This document shows, in pieces, positions 21,172 through 28,882 of a DNA stretch of 64,000 bases (positions within the stretch are counted from its first letter, which is position 1; each line of letters starts with the position of its first letter). The translations under genes were made by a program, and so were the position numbers. The stretch comes from Zoogloea sp041914405. Its GTDB lineage: Bacteria; Pseudomonadota; Gammaproteobacteria; Burkholderiales; Rhodocyclaceae. Where the stretch lies: assembly GCF_041914405.1 (NCBI RefSeq), contig NZ_JAYSDK010000025.1, positions 1-64,000 of the forward strand, given 5' to 3'. The notes under the pieces were generated by a model that ran no database searches, was not told where the DNA came from, and was given only the letters and a program-made list of their open reading frames with translations.

Positions 21172-22275
21172 ATGACCTTGCCTGCCACCGATGACCGTCT
21201 CGACGCCCGTCAGCTGGCCGAAGCCTTTCGCCAGTTCAGCGAGGCCTCGGAGGCGCTGACCGGTGCCTATGCCGGCCTGCAGACCCAGGTCGGCCAACTG
21301 ACCGAGCGCCTGAGCGTGCTGATGGGCGCGTTGCCGGCCGGGGTTGTGGTCCTCGACCGGGAAGGGCGGGTCATGCAGGCCAACCGGGCAGTCAAGGCGA
21401 TGTTTGCGACCTCGCTGGCCGGCGTGCCCTGGGAGGCGTTCTGTGCGACTCACCTGCAGGCCACCGAGACGCCGGGCGAGTGGCAGCTGGTCAGCGGTGG
21501 CGACACCCTGCGGGTCACCCGTGTTGATGCACCGCTGGAGTCCGGCGACGGCCACATTGTGCTGCTGACCGACGTGACCGAGGCCCATCGCATGCGCTTG
21601 ACGGCTGAACGCCAGGAACGCCTGGCTGCGATGGGTGAGATGGTTGCCGGGTTGGCCCACCAGCTGCGCACGCCGCTGTCCGCTGCCTTGCTTTACACGG
21701 CGACCTTGGTCCAGCAGGAGATGGGGCCGGCCGACCGGGAACGGATCGGCAACCGGGCCATCGAGCGTCTGCGGCATCTGGAAAAGCTGATCCGCGACAT
21801 GCTGCTGTTTGCGCGCGGTGAGGCGCTGGGACGCGAGCCCTTCGCCATCTGCGAACTGGTGGCCGAGTTGGCGCAGACGCTGGAGCCGGTGGCCCGTGCC
21901 AAAGGGCTGGCTTTTGAGCCGGACTGTAACTGTGGCGTATCGCAGGTGGTGGGTGACCGCAAGGCCATCACAGGGGCGCTGACTAATCTGCTGGAGAACG
22001 CCGTGCAGGCTACCGATGCTGGCGGCAGCATCCGTTTCGACGCGGCACTCGACGATGGGCTGGTGCGCTTCAGCGTGACCGATACCGGCAAGGGCATCGA
22101 TCCGGCCCTTCAGTCGAGGCTTTTTGAGCCGTTTTTTACAACGCGACCCGATGGTACGGGATTGGGTCTGGCGATCGCACGGGGGGTGGCCCGTGCCCAT
22201 GGCGGGGACATCGGCATCCAGTCCGAGCCCGGCCGTGGCACCACCTTCACCCTGACCCTCGCCACGGGCGGCTGA
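21172..22275 (+). CDS. flrB: FlrB/FleS-type flagellar sensor histidine kinase
   Basis: This 367-residue soluble histidine kinase belongs with the NtrC-type regulator encoded next to it. A PAS-like domain (about 48-140) precedes a HisKA domain with H163 in AGLAHQLRTPLSAAL and an HATPase domain with LTNLLENAVQATDAGG and DTGKGIDP motifs. No membrane helix is present, as in FlrB and FleS, which sense the state of basal body assembly from the cytoplasm. The gene is 36 bases upstream of the regulator and divergent from fliF. The symbol is by homology of arrangement; the pair has different names in different species. Confidence 0.88.
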   Translation: MTLPATDDRLDARQLAEAFRQFSEASEALTGAYAGLQTQVGQLTERLSVLMGALPAGVVVLDREGRVMQANRAVKAMFATSLAGVPWEAFCATHLQATETPGEWQLVSGGDTLRVTRVDAPLESGDGHIVLLTDVTEAHRMRLTAERQERLAAMGEMVAGLAHQLRTPLSAALLYTATLVQQEMGPADRERIGNRAIERLRHLEKLIRDMLLFARGEALGREPFAICELVAELAQTLEPVARAKGLAFEPDCNCGVSQVVGDRKAITGALTNLLENAVQATDAGGSIRFDAALDDGLVRFSVTDTGKGIDPALQSRLFEPFFTTRPDGTGLGLAIARGVARAHGGDIGIQSEPGRGTTFTLTLATGG

Positions 22276-22311
22276 CGCCCTGTTGCACCCCCAGTTTTTG
22301 AGAGAAGTCCG

Positions 22312-23709
22312 ATGCCCGATACGCTGAACATCCTGGTTGTCGAAGATGATGCGCCTCTGCGCGACGCGGTATGCTTGACGCTGGAAGTGGCCGGTCACAA
22401 CGTCACCGGTGTGGGTGACGGGCCGGCGGCGATGGTCGAGGTGGAGCGGCAGGCCTTCAACCTGGTCTTGTCAGACCTGAAAATGCAGCCGATGGATGGC
22501 CTGCAGCTGCTTGCCGAGTTGCGCCAGCGCGTCCCGCAGTTGCCTGTGTTGCTGATGACGGCTTTTGGTGACGTGGAGAAGGCCGTCGACGCGATGCGCG
22601 GCGGTGCTTGCGATTTCCTGATGAAGCCCTTCGAGCCGAAGGTTTTGCTGGAGCATGTGCAGCGCTATGCGCGCACGCCCCAGGAAGAGGGGATGGTGGC
22701 GGCCGACCCGCACACCCGCAATCTCCTCGCGCTGGCCGACAAGGTGGCAGAAACCGATGCAACGGTCTTGCTGAACGGTGAGTCCGGAACCGGCAAGGAG
22801 GTCTTCGCCCGTTACCTCCACGAACACTCGCCGCGTCGCAATGGTCCCTTCGTGGCGATCAATTGCGCAGCCATTCCCGATTCCCTGCTGGAGGCGACCC
22901 TGTTTGGCCATGAGAAAGGCGCCTTCACCGGGGCGGCGACCTCCCAGGCCGGCAAGTTCGAGCAGGCAGAGGGCGGTACGCTGTTGCTCGACGAGATATC
23001 CGAGATGCCCCTTGGCTTGCAGGCCAAGCTGTTGCGGGTGCTGCAGGAGCGGGAAGTGGAGCGGGTTGGTGGCAAGAAGGCGATCCCCCTCGACATCCGG
23101 GTACTGGCCACGACCAACCGGGACATGACCAAGGAAGTGGCAGCGGGGCGCTTCCGGGAAGACCTGTTCTACCGGCTCAACGTTTTTCCGCTGCAGATTC
23201 CGTCCCTGCGCGAGCGCCCCGGCGACATCATCCCGCTGGCGCGGCACTTTGCGGCGATGCATGGCGAGCGTCTCAGGCGTACAGCCCGCTTGTCGCCGGA
23301 AGCCGAGTCGGTGCTGGTGACCTACCATTGGCCGGGTAATGTGCGGGAACTGGAAAATACCGTGCAGCGGGCTTTGATCCTCAGTGGCGGCGAGGCCGTG
23401 TCGGCGGACACCATTCGCTTGTGCCTGCCCCACTGGAACGGCGAGCCCCTGCGCATGGTGCCGCTGGCCCCCGTTGCGCCGGCGGCGTTTGCCGGTGAGG
23501 CGGCAAATGGTGCCGCTTTGCCGCCACCGGCAGGCAAGGAAGCATCCCGTCCCGCCAACATGAAGGATCTGGAAAGAGAGCATATCCTGCAGGTGCTCAA
23601 GGACGTCGGGGGGTCGCGCAAGCGCGCTGTGGCGCAGCTTGGGATCTCCGAGCGGACTCTGCGTTACAAGCTGCAGCAGTATCGGGAAGAAGGGCTTTTC
23701 AGCGACTGA
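22312..23709 (+). CDS. flrC: FlrC/FleR-type sigma-54-dependent flagellar response regulator
   Basis: This 465-residue NtrC-family activator drives sigma-54 promoters of middle-class flagellar genes. It has a receiver domain with D55 (LVLSDLKMQP), an AAA+ domain with Walker A GESGTGKE (156-163), and the sigma-54 contact loop GAFTGA (203-208), followed by a C-terminal Fis-type helix-turn-helix (GSRKRAVAQLGISERTLRYKL). All functional residues are intact. It lies between its kinase gene and fliE, whose promoter is a near-consensus sigma-54 site 18 bases after this gene's stop codon. Confidence 0.92.
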   Translation: MPDTLNILVVEDDAPLRDAVCLTLEVAGHNVTGVGDGPAAMVEVERQAFNLVLSDLKMQPMDGLQLLAELRQRVPQLPVLLMTAFGDVEKAVDAMRGGACDFLMKPFEPKVLLEHVQRYARTPQEEGMVAADPHTRNLLALADKVAETDATVLLNGESGTGKEVFARYLHEHSPRRNGPFVAINCAAIPDSLLEATLFGHEKGAFTGAATSQAGKFEQAEGGTLLLDEISEMPLGLQAKLLRVLQEREVERVGGKKAIPLDIRVLATTNRDMTKEVAAGRFREDLFYRLNVFPLQIPSLRERPGDIIPLARHFAAMHGERLRRTARLSPEAESVLVTYHWPGNVRELENTVQRALILSGGEAVSADTIRLCLPHWNGEPLRMVPLAPVAPAAFAGEAANGAALPPPAGKEASRPANMKDLEREHILQVLKDVGGSRKRAVAQLGISERTLRYKLQQYREEGLFSD

Positions 23710-23725
23710 GACCGATGCCTGCCGC

Positions 23726-23742
23726 TTGGCACGTGCTTTGCT
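23726..23742 (+). promoter_or_regulatory. Sigma-54 promoter of fliE
   Basis: The sequence TTGGCACGTGCTTTGCT matches the -24/-12 consensus YTGGCACGNNNNTTGCW at every fixed position, with GG and GC ten bases apart. It lies 31 bases upstream of the fliE ATG at 23773. The activator is probably the adjacent FlrC-type protein. Confidence 0.9.
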
Positions 23743-23772
23743 CTGCTATAGTGGAGAAAAAGGAGCCGAACC

Positions 23773-24093
23773 ATGGATACCCGCGGAATCGATCAGATGT
23801 TGTCGGAGCTGCGCGCCACTTCCCAAGTGGCGTCGGGGAAGCCTGCCCAGGCGCCGAGTGCCGCTGGTGAAACGGATTTCGGTCAGGTTCTACAGAGCGC
23901 AATCGACCAGGTGAGTTCTGCCCAGATGCAAGCCCAGGAAATGGCCAAGGGGTTTTCCTCGGGGGACCCGAATGTCAATCTGCAGGACGTCATGGTCAAT
24001 CTGCAAAAAGCCAACCTGTCCTTCCAGCAGATGGTGCAGGTTCGCAACAAGCTGGTCACGGCCTACCAGGACATCATGAATATGTCAGTGTAG
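23773..24093 (+). CDS. fliE: Flagellar hook-basal body complex protein FliE
   Basis: FliE joins the MS-ring to the proximal rod. The 106-residue product matches the family in length and in its C-terminal half: GDPNVNLQDVMVNLQKANLSFQQMVQVRNKLVTAYQDIMNM. An AAAAAGGAG ribosome site lies just upstream. The gene has its own sigma-54 promoter and is followed by a very strong hairpin, so it is probably transcribed alone. In many genomes fliE instead heads the fliF operon; here it has been separated from fliF by flrBC. Confidence 0.96.
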   Translation: MDTRGIDQMLSELRATSQVASGKPAQAPSAAGETDFGQVLQSAIDQVSSAQMQAQEMAKGFSSGDPNVNLQDVMVNLQKANLSFQQMVQVRNKLVTAYQDIMNMSV

Positions 24094-24108
24094 CCTCAGG
24101 GTTCCACG

Positions 24109-24157
24109 GAACGAACAAAAATATAGCCGGCAATGCCGGCTATATTTTTGTTCGTTC
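24109..24157. terminator. Perfect 23-bp bidirectional terminator between fliE and the PilZ gene
   Basis: Arms at 24109-24131 and 24135-24157 are perfect reverse complements with a three-base loop (AAT). The GC core is GCCGGC; outside it lie A- and T-rich tracts that supply a T-run in both directions. It serves two convergent genes, fliE (ends 24093) and the PilZ gene (ends 24164). Confidence 0.93.
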
Positions 24158-24163
24158 ATGCCA

Positions 24164-24931
24164 TCAGAAGTGCTGTCGTTCGCGGGCATTGCGCTCGCGT
24201 TCAGCCTTCAGGATGTAACGCTGGATGGTAGACGCCATGTTGCTGGCCAGGTTGATGAATTCGCAGCCCGCACGCACGGTGACGCTGCCATCCCGGTTGG
24301 TGATGCGGAACACGTTGCGTACGCGCAGGGAGGCTGCGATCGGACCGGTCTCCGGCAGCATCAGGCGACAATCGTGGAACTCCATGTCGGCGGCAAACTG
24401 CACGCCATTGGGCGGGATCACGATCGCCAGTCCGCCGCCACTGATGTCGAGCACATTGGCCTCCATCGAGACCACCTTGTCGCCTTCCGCCTCTCCGACC
24501 GGAATGAGGCACGACAGACCTTGCTGGCTCGGTGTTGTCAGGCGGAAATACTCGCGTCGTTGCAGGCGCAGCAGGACGTCCGGCAGGGGGACCCGGAAGG
24601 CTTCATGCCCCTCGAATGGAAAGCGCTCGATCTGGCGTGCGGCAAACTGAATCTTGACCTTGTCGAGCTGGGTGACGCAGATGAGCTGTTCCGCCGAGGC
24701 AACCCGCCGGTTGATGGCTTCGTCGTTCGTCGAGTCCAGGATCAGGTGGCGCTCGTCCGGGGTGATCGCCAGAATGGCCGTCAGGAAGGAGTCGGCGCTG
24801 GCGTCGATGAAGGCGCTCACCATTGCACGCTTGTGCAGAAGTCCTCGCAGGTTGTAGAGGATGTCTGTTTTTCCGCGCAGCAGATAGCGGGAATAGTCGT
24901 CGGCCTGCAGGAGTTCGAACTTGAGCGGCAT
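24164..24931 (-). CDS. ycgR: PilZ domain flagellar brake protein (YcgR-like)
   Basis: YcgR proteins bind cyclic-di-GMP and then the flagellar switch, slowing or biasing the motor. The 255-residue product has an N-terminal YcgR-type domain (about 1-118) and a C-terminal PilZ domain. The two c-di-GMP binding motifs are intact: RXXXR as R126-EYF-R130, and DXSXXG as D162-I-S-G-G-G167. The gene directly follows the flagellar block and is convergent with fliE, which supports a motor function. The promoter is probably in the 140-base gap toward phoU. Confidence 0.9.
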   Translation of the reverse strand: MPLKFELLQADDYSRYLLRGKTDILYNLRGLLHKRAMVSAFIDASADSFLTAILAITPDERHLILDSTNDEAINRRVASAEQLICVTQLDKVKIQFAARQIERFPFEGHEAFRVPLPDVLLRLQRREYFRLTTPSQQGLSCLIPVGEAEGDKVVSMEANVLDISGGGLAIVIPPNGVQFAADMEFHDCRLMLPETGPIAASLRVRNVFRITNRDGSVTVRAGCEFINLASNMASTIQRYILKAERERNARERQHF

Positions 24932-25019
24932 GGTGTCGGTGGTTGATCCGCGAGCGGGAAGTGCACGGATTTTAGCAGTCCGTTCCTTGCTCCGAGCGCT
25001 TGCGAGCCGCCAAATGGCT

Positions 25020-25052
25020 CGCGGGCCCGGGCAATGGCGCCCCGGGCCCGCG
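25020..25052 (-). terminator. GC-rich hairpin after phoU
   Basis: Perfect 12-bp arms CGCGGGCCCGGG (25020-25031) and CCCGGGCCCGCG (25041-25052) enclose a nine-base loop, starting 20 bases after the phoU stop. There is no T-run, so termination may be weak or factor-assisted. Confidence 0.5.
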
Positions 25053-25071
25053 AAGGATCCTGCGTCAGCGC

Positions 25072-25770
25072 TTAGCGGGTGGCTTCGCGCTCGATCTCTT
25101 CGAGACTGGTGTGGCGGACGTCGCGCCCCTTGACCATGTACACCACATACTCGGCAATGTTCTTGGCGTGGTCGCCAATGCGCTCCACCGACTTGGCGAC
25201 GAACATCAGTTCGATGGCCTGGGAGATGGTGCGCGGGTCTTCCATCATGTAAGTGATGAGCTGGCGCATGATGCCTTTGAATTCGGCATCCACCTCCTTG
25301 TCCTGGCGCACCACCTGGGCTGCGGCGATGGTGTCGAGGCGGGCGTAGGCGTCCAGGGAGGTGCGCAGCATGTCCACTACCGCGTCGGCAATGTGCCCGA
25401 GGCGGATCTGCGGCATGAAGGCGGCGCCGCCGGTGTGGAGCTGCTTGGCGGTCTTGGCAATTTTCTTGGCCTCGTCGCCAATGCGCTCCAGGTCGGTGAT
25501 GGTCTTCTGTACGGTGCTGATCATGCGCAGGTCCACCGCTGTCGGCTGGCGCTTGGCGATGACCTGATTGCAGGCCTCGTCGAGTTCGATTTCCAGGATG
25601 TTGACCCGGTTGTCATTCTCGATGACCTGGTCGATCAGCAGCAAATCACCTTCGGCAAGGCCTTCCATTGCCTTCACGATCTGCAGTTCGACCATGCCTC
25701 CCATCTGGAGAACCCGGTTGCGGATTCCTTCCAGCTCGGAATCAAACTTCTTGGAGGTGTGCTCGGTCAT
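25072..25770 (-). CDS. phoU: Phosphate transport system regulatory protein PhoU
   Basis: PhoU signals phosphate sufficiency from the PstSCAB transporter to the PhoR kinase and restrains phosphate uptake. The 232-residue product is two tandem three-helix PhoU repeats. Each carries the metal-binding pattern seen as ERIGDEAKKIAK in the first half and ERIGDHAKNIAEY in the second. The start MTEHTSKKFD at 25770 matches the family; an upstream in-frame ATG at 25794 is less likely. The usual pst genes are not next to it, so phoU is detached from the transporter here. Confidence 0.95.
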   Translation of the reverse strand: MTEHTSKKFDSELEGIRNRVLQMGGMVELQIVKAMEGLAEGDLLLIDQVIENDNRVNILEIELDEACNQVIAKRQPTAVDLRMISTVQKTITDLERIGDEAKKIAKTAKQLHTGGAAFMPQIRLGHIADAVVDMLRTSLDAYARLDTIAAAQVVRQDKEVDAEFKGIMRQLITYMMEDPRTISQAIELMFVAKSVERIGDHAKNIAEYVVYMVKGRDVRHTSLEEIEREATR

Positions 25771-25841
25771 GGAAAGTCCTGTGGGTGAAGGCAATGAAAA
25801 CTGCCGAAGGCTAACAGGGAAATATGATTCTTTTGTGTCAG

Positions 25842-26504
25842 TCAGGCCCGTTCGAAGGTTTGAACGCCTTCGGCGGTGGCCAGGAGCAGGACGTCGGCAC
25901 CGCGCTTGGCAAAAAGACCGCTGGTTACGACACCGACGATGCCGTCGATGGTGGTCTCGAGGGCGACCGGGTCGCTGATGGCGAGACCATGCACGTCGAG
26001 GATCAAGTTGCCGTTATCAGTGACGAAGCCTTCCCGGAGGGCCGGCCGGCCGCCGAGGCGGGTGAGCTCGCGCGCGACCTGGGCGCGGGCCATCGGGATG
26101 ACCTCAACCGGCAGGGGGAAGCGTCCGAGCTGGGCGACGCGCTTGGTGGCGTCGCAGATGCAGATGAACTTGCCGGCAACGGCAGCGACGATCTTCTCAC
26201 GGGTCTGGGCGCCGCCACCGCCCTTGATCATGGCGAGGGAGTGGTCGATTTCGTCGGCGCCGTCGATGTAGACCGGCAGGGTGGTGACGTCGTTCAGGTC
26301 GAGCAGGCGGATGCCGTGGGCGGCCAGGCGGCGGGCCGAAGCCTCGGAGGAGGGCACGGCGCCAGCGATGCGATCCTTCAGGGCGGCCAGGCCGTCGATG
26401 AAGAAGTTGGCCGTCGAGCCCGTGCCGACGCCGACCACCTCGCCTTCGATAACGTAGTCGAGTGCGCGAAGCGCGGCCTGTTGCTTGAGTTCGTCCTGGG
26501 TCAT
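25842..26504 (-). CDS. rpiA: Ribose-5-phosphate isomerase A
   Basis: RpiA interconverts ribose-5-phosphate and ribulose-5-phosphate in the pentose phosphate pathway. The 220-residue product shows the family motifs VGVGTGSTANFFIDGL near the N-terminus, YIDGADEID with the catalytic aspartate and glutamate, and MIKGGGGAQTREKI. The length is standard. It lies between the sulfurtransferase and phoU genes with modest gaps of about 60-70 bases on each side; no terminator is visible on either side. Confidence 0.96.
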   Translation of the reverse strand: MTQDELKQQAALRALDYVIEGEVVGVGTGSTANFFIDGLAALKDRIAGAVPSSEASARRLAAHGIRLLDLNDVTTLPVYIDGADEIDHSLAMIKGGGGAQTREKIVAAVAGKFICICDATKRVAQLGRFPLPVEVIPMARAQVARELTRLGGRPALREGFVTDNGNLILDVHGLAISDPVALETTIDGIVGVVTSGLFAKRGADVLLLATAEGVQTFERA

Positions 26505-26565
26505 GATGTGCAGCCGGGAGGCAAAACCATGATTTTAACCGGGACGAGCCGATCCGGCGTCGTGA

Positions 26566-27444
26566 TCAGGCAGGACCGCTTGCCACCGGCCGTGCCGGAT
26601 CGGAGCACCATTCGCTCCAGGAGCCGGCGTACAGCTTGGCGCCGTCAAGGCCGACAGCCTCCATGGCGAGTAGGTTGTGACAGGCTGTGACGCCTGAGCC
26701 GCATTGGAGCACCACGTTGTGGGCGTCGCCACCCTTGATCAACGCGCCGAACTCCTCCTGGAGTTCAGACAGTTGCTTGAAACAGCCGTCGGCGTTGAGG
26801 TTGTCCTTGAAGAAGCGGTTGAGGGCGCCGGGGATGTGCCCGCCGACCGGGTCGAGGGTTTCGTTCTCGCCGCGGAAGCGGTCTGGCGCGCGGGCGTCGA
26901 TCAGCAGCATTTCCGGGCTGTGCAGGTGGCTGAGCACGTAGTCAGCGTCCACCTTCATGGCGTCCTGCCGCTTCAGGGGGAATGCTTGTGCTTCCCCCAC
27001 GGCGGGCTGCACGGTGGTGAGTGGGTGGCATCCCCCGGTCCAGGCTTGCAGGCCCCCATTCAGCACGGCGACACGATCATGGCCCAGCCAACGCAGCAGC
27101 CACCAAAGGCGAGCGGCGAACATACCGCCGACGTCGTCGTAGGCGACGACCTGCGTGTTGCTGGAAACCCCGAGCGCGCCCAGTTTGTCGGCCAGTAGTT
27201 GCGGATCGGGCAGCGGATGGCGCCCATTGTGTCCGGTGCAGGGGCCCGACAGATCCTCTTCCAGGTCGAGGAAGAGGGCGTTCGGCAGGTGTCCGTCGGC
27301 GTAGGCTTGTCGTCCGAAGGCCGGGTTGCGTAGATCGAAACGGCAATCGAAGATGCGCCATGCAGGCGTAGCCGACTCAGCCAGTTCCTGCGCCGTGATG
27401 AGCGTCGTGAAAAGCGGTAGCACGGTGGCGATGTCCCCAGGCAT
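26566..27444 (-). CDS. sseA: 3-mercaptopyruvate/thiosulfate sulfurtransferase
   Basis: This is a two-domain rhodanese. The N-terminal domain (about 1-140) is inactive, and the C-terminal domain carries the catalytic cysteine C248 in the loop CGSGVTA, which favours mercaptopyruvate over thiosulfate as donor. At 292 residues it has the normal length, and WWLLRWLGHDRVAVLNGG plus GHIPGALN are typical of the family. It starts two bases after the SpoIIAA-like gene and is probably co-transcribed with it. Which sulfur donor is used in the cell cannot be settled from sequence. Confidence 0.88.
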   Translation of the reverse strand: MPGDIATVLPLFTTLITAQELAESATPAWRIFDCRFDLRNPAFGRQAYADGHLPNALFLDLEEDLSGPCTGHNGRHPLPDPQLLADKLGALGVSSNTQVVAYDDVGGMFAARLWWLLRWLGHDRVAVLNGGLQAWTGGCHPLTTVQPAVGEAQAFPLKRQDAMKVDADYVLSHLHSPEMLLIDARAPDRFRGENETLDPVGGHIPGALNRFFKDNLNADGCFKQLSELQEEFGALIKGGDAHNVVLQCGSGVTACHNLLAMEAVGLDGAKLYAGSWSEWCSDPARPVASGPA

Positions 27445-27446
27445 CC

Positions 27447-27812
27447 TCAGTCGGCGACCGGCGACGGAATGCCGCTGATCCAGGCTTCGGCATCGTCGGC
27501 GTCTTCAAAGACGCGTACGTCGGCATTGACGAAGATCTGTGACAGCCAGGCGCTCCAAGTCACCCACTGGTCGTCGGTGACGATCGCAATGCGTGCGAAG
27601 TCGTTCGCATGCGCACGGGCAAAGCGGATCTCCTCGAGGGCCATGTCTACTGTGAAGCCGGTCATCTCGCGCAGGTCGAAGAACAGGCTGACCGGGCCTT
27701 CGAACTGTACCTTGTAATTGACGAGCTCTTCGAATTCCTTGTAGTCGGCCAGGGTGAATTCGCCAAAGACAGTCACGTTGATGCGGCTGTCCTTGTTGTC
27801 GGTGGTGATCAT
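27447..27812 (-). CDS. SpoIIAA-like / STAS-fold small protein
   Basis: This 121-residue protein resembles the SpoIIAA-like (DUF3478) group, which has a STAS-type fold. Core pieces visible are VTVFGEFTLADYKEFEELV, SLFFDLREMTGFTVDMALEEIRFARAH and FARIAIVTDDQWVTW. The start ATG at 27812 has an AAAGGA ribosome site; the frame extends upstream to 27878 without a better start. No signal peptide or membrane helix is seen. Functions in this group are largely undefined. Its tight spacing with sseA is the main contextual clue. Confidence 0.78.
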   Translation of the reverse strand: MITTDNKDSRINVTVFGEFTLADYKEFEELVNYKVQFEGPVSLFFDLREMTGFTVDMALEEIRFARAHANDFARIAIVTDDQWVTWSAWLSQIFVNADVRVFEDADDAEAWISGIPSPVAD

Positions 27813-27874
27813 CGCCTGCTTCCTTTCTGGGCTGACTAGTATGGTGGCAGTGTAGCGCCGGACGGCGCCCCGCT

Positions 27875-28738
27875 TCAATCGGCCTCAAGCGCGGGGTTGG
27901 GTTTGCGGGAGGCCAGTGAGACCAGGACGCCGCTGGAAATAATGATGACGATGGCCAGTACCGACGTCCACGGCAGGTGCTCCTGCCAGAGCAGCACGCC
28001 AAACAGGCTGGAAAAGACTACCGTGCTGTAGGCGAGGTTGGCCGAGACCAGCGTCTTGCCGTAGCGGTAGGCGCGGGTCATTGCGAGTTGGGCGCAGCCG
28101 CCGAAGCCGCCCACGCCGAGCAGGATGGCCGCACCTTCGAGCGAGATGGAATGCAGTCCTCCGGCAAGCAGCGCCCAGGTCAGGCCGAAGAGGCTGGTGA
28201 TCAGCGAGAACCACAACACCGTGCGGGCCTCCGGCTCTCCGGCCCGCCCCAGTTCGCGGACGTTGACATAGGCCAGGCTGGCGATCAGACCGGCCCCCAG
28301 GCCGCCCAGCGCCCCGGGCCACTGGCTGGGTTGCAGGGTCGGCTTGAGCAGCAGGACCACGCCTAGAAAACCCAGGCTGACAGCGCCGAACAGCGCGGGG
28401 CTGATGCGCTCCTTGAACCACAGGGCAAGTAACAGGGCGACGAACAGTGGCGAGGTATAGTTGAGAGTGACGGCCGTCGCGAGGGGCAGGATGCCGAGTG
28501 AGAAGAAGTAGCACATCAACGCGATGGTGCCCGACAGCCCGCGCGACAACTGCAGGCGCCAGTGCGAGGTAGCGTAGGACGTGCCTTGCAGGCGCAACAG
28601 GACAATCATCATCAGCAGGCCCACGAGCCCCCGGTAGAAGACCAGTTCGCCGGTGGAAAACAGTGCGGAGCCGAGTTTGACGCACACCCCCATGCACGCG
28701 AACAGCAGGCTGGCAACGATCATCCAGAGGGATTGCAT
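27875..28738 (-). CDS. EamA-family (DMT superfamily) transporter
   Basis: This 287-residue integral membrane protein has about ten hydrophobic helices arranged as two EamA repeats (roughly 5-135 and 148-280). It begins MQSLWMIVASLLFACMGVCVKLGS, typical of the RhaT/EamA drug/metabolite group. Its substrate cannot be predicted; relatives export amino acids or other small metabolites, and others import. It lies 62 bases upstream of the SpoIIAA-like gene on the same strand and downstream of the isocitrate lyase terminator, so it likely starts its own unit. Confidence 0.88.
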   Translation of the reverse strand: MQSLWMIVASLLFACMGVCVKLGSALFSTGELVFYRGLVGLLMMIVLLRLQGTSYATSHWRLQLSRGLSGTIALMCYFFSLGILPLATAVTLNYTSPLFVALLLALWFKERISPALFGAVSLGFLGVVLLLKPTLQPSQWPGALGGLGAGLIASLAYVNVRELGRAGEPEARTVLWFSLITSLFGLTWALLAGGLHSISLEGAAILLGVGGFGGCAQLAMTRAYRYGKTLVSANLAYSTVVFSSLFGVLLWQEHLPWTSVLAIVIIISSGVLVSLASRKPNPALEAD

Positions 28739-28808
28739 GGGGAACTTCGGTGGAAGGAAACCTCGGCATTTTACTGAATGAACGTGCTCCGGCCCGGCGC
28801 CAACGTGA

Positions 28809-28841
28809 AAAACCCCCGGGGCGTGAGCCCGCGGGGGTTTT
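28809..28841 (-). terminator. Terminator of isocitrate lyase gene
   Basis: Arms AAAACCCCCG (28809-28818) and CGGGGGTTTT (28832-28841) form a strong stem, starting 42 bases after the aceA stop. The A-run at the left end gives a T-run on the minus strand, the form expected of a factor-independent terminator. Confidence 0.85.
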
Positions 28842-28882
28842 CAACCAAGCGTGCCGGCGAGGGATGCCGGCAACCGGATTTC

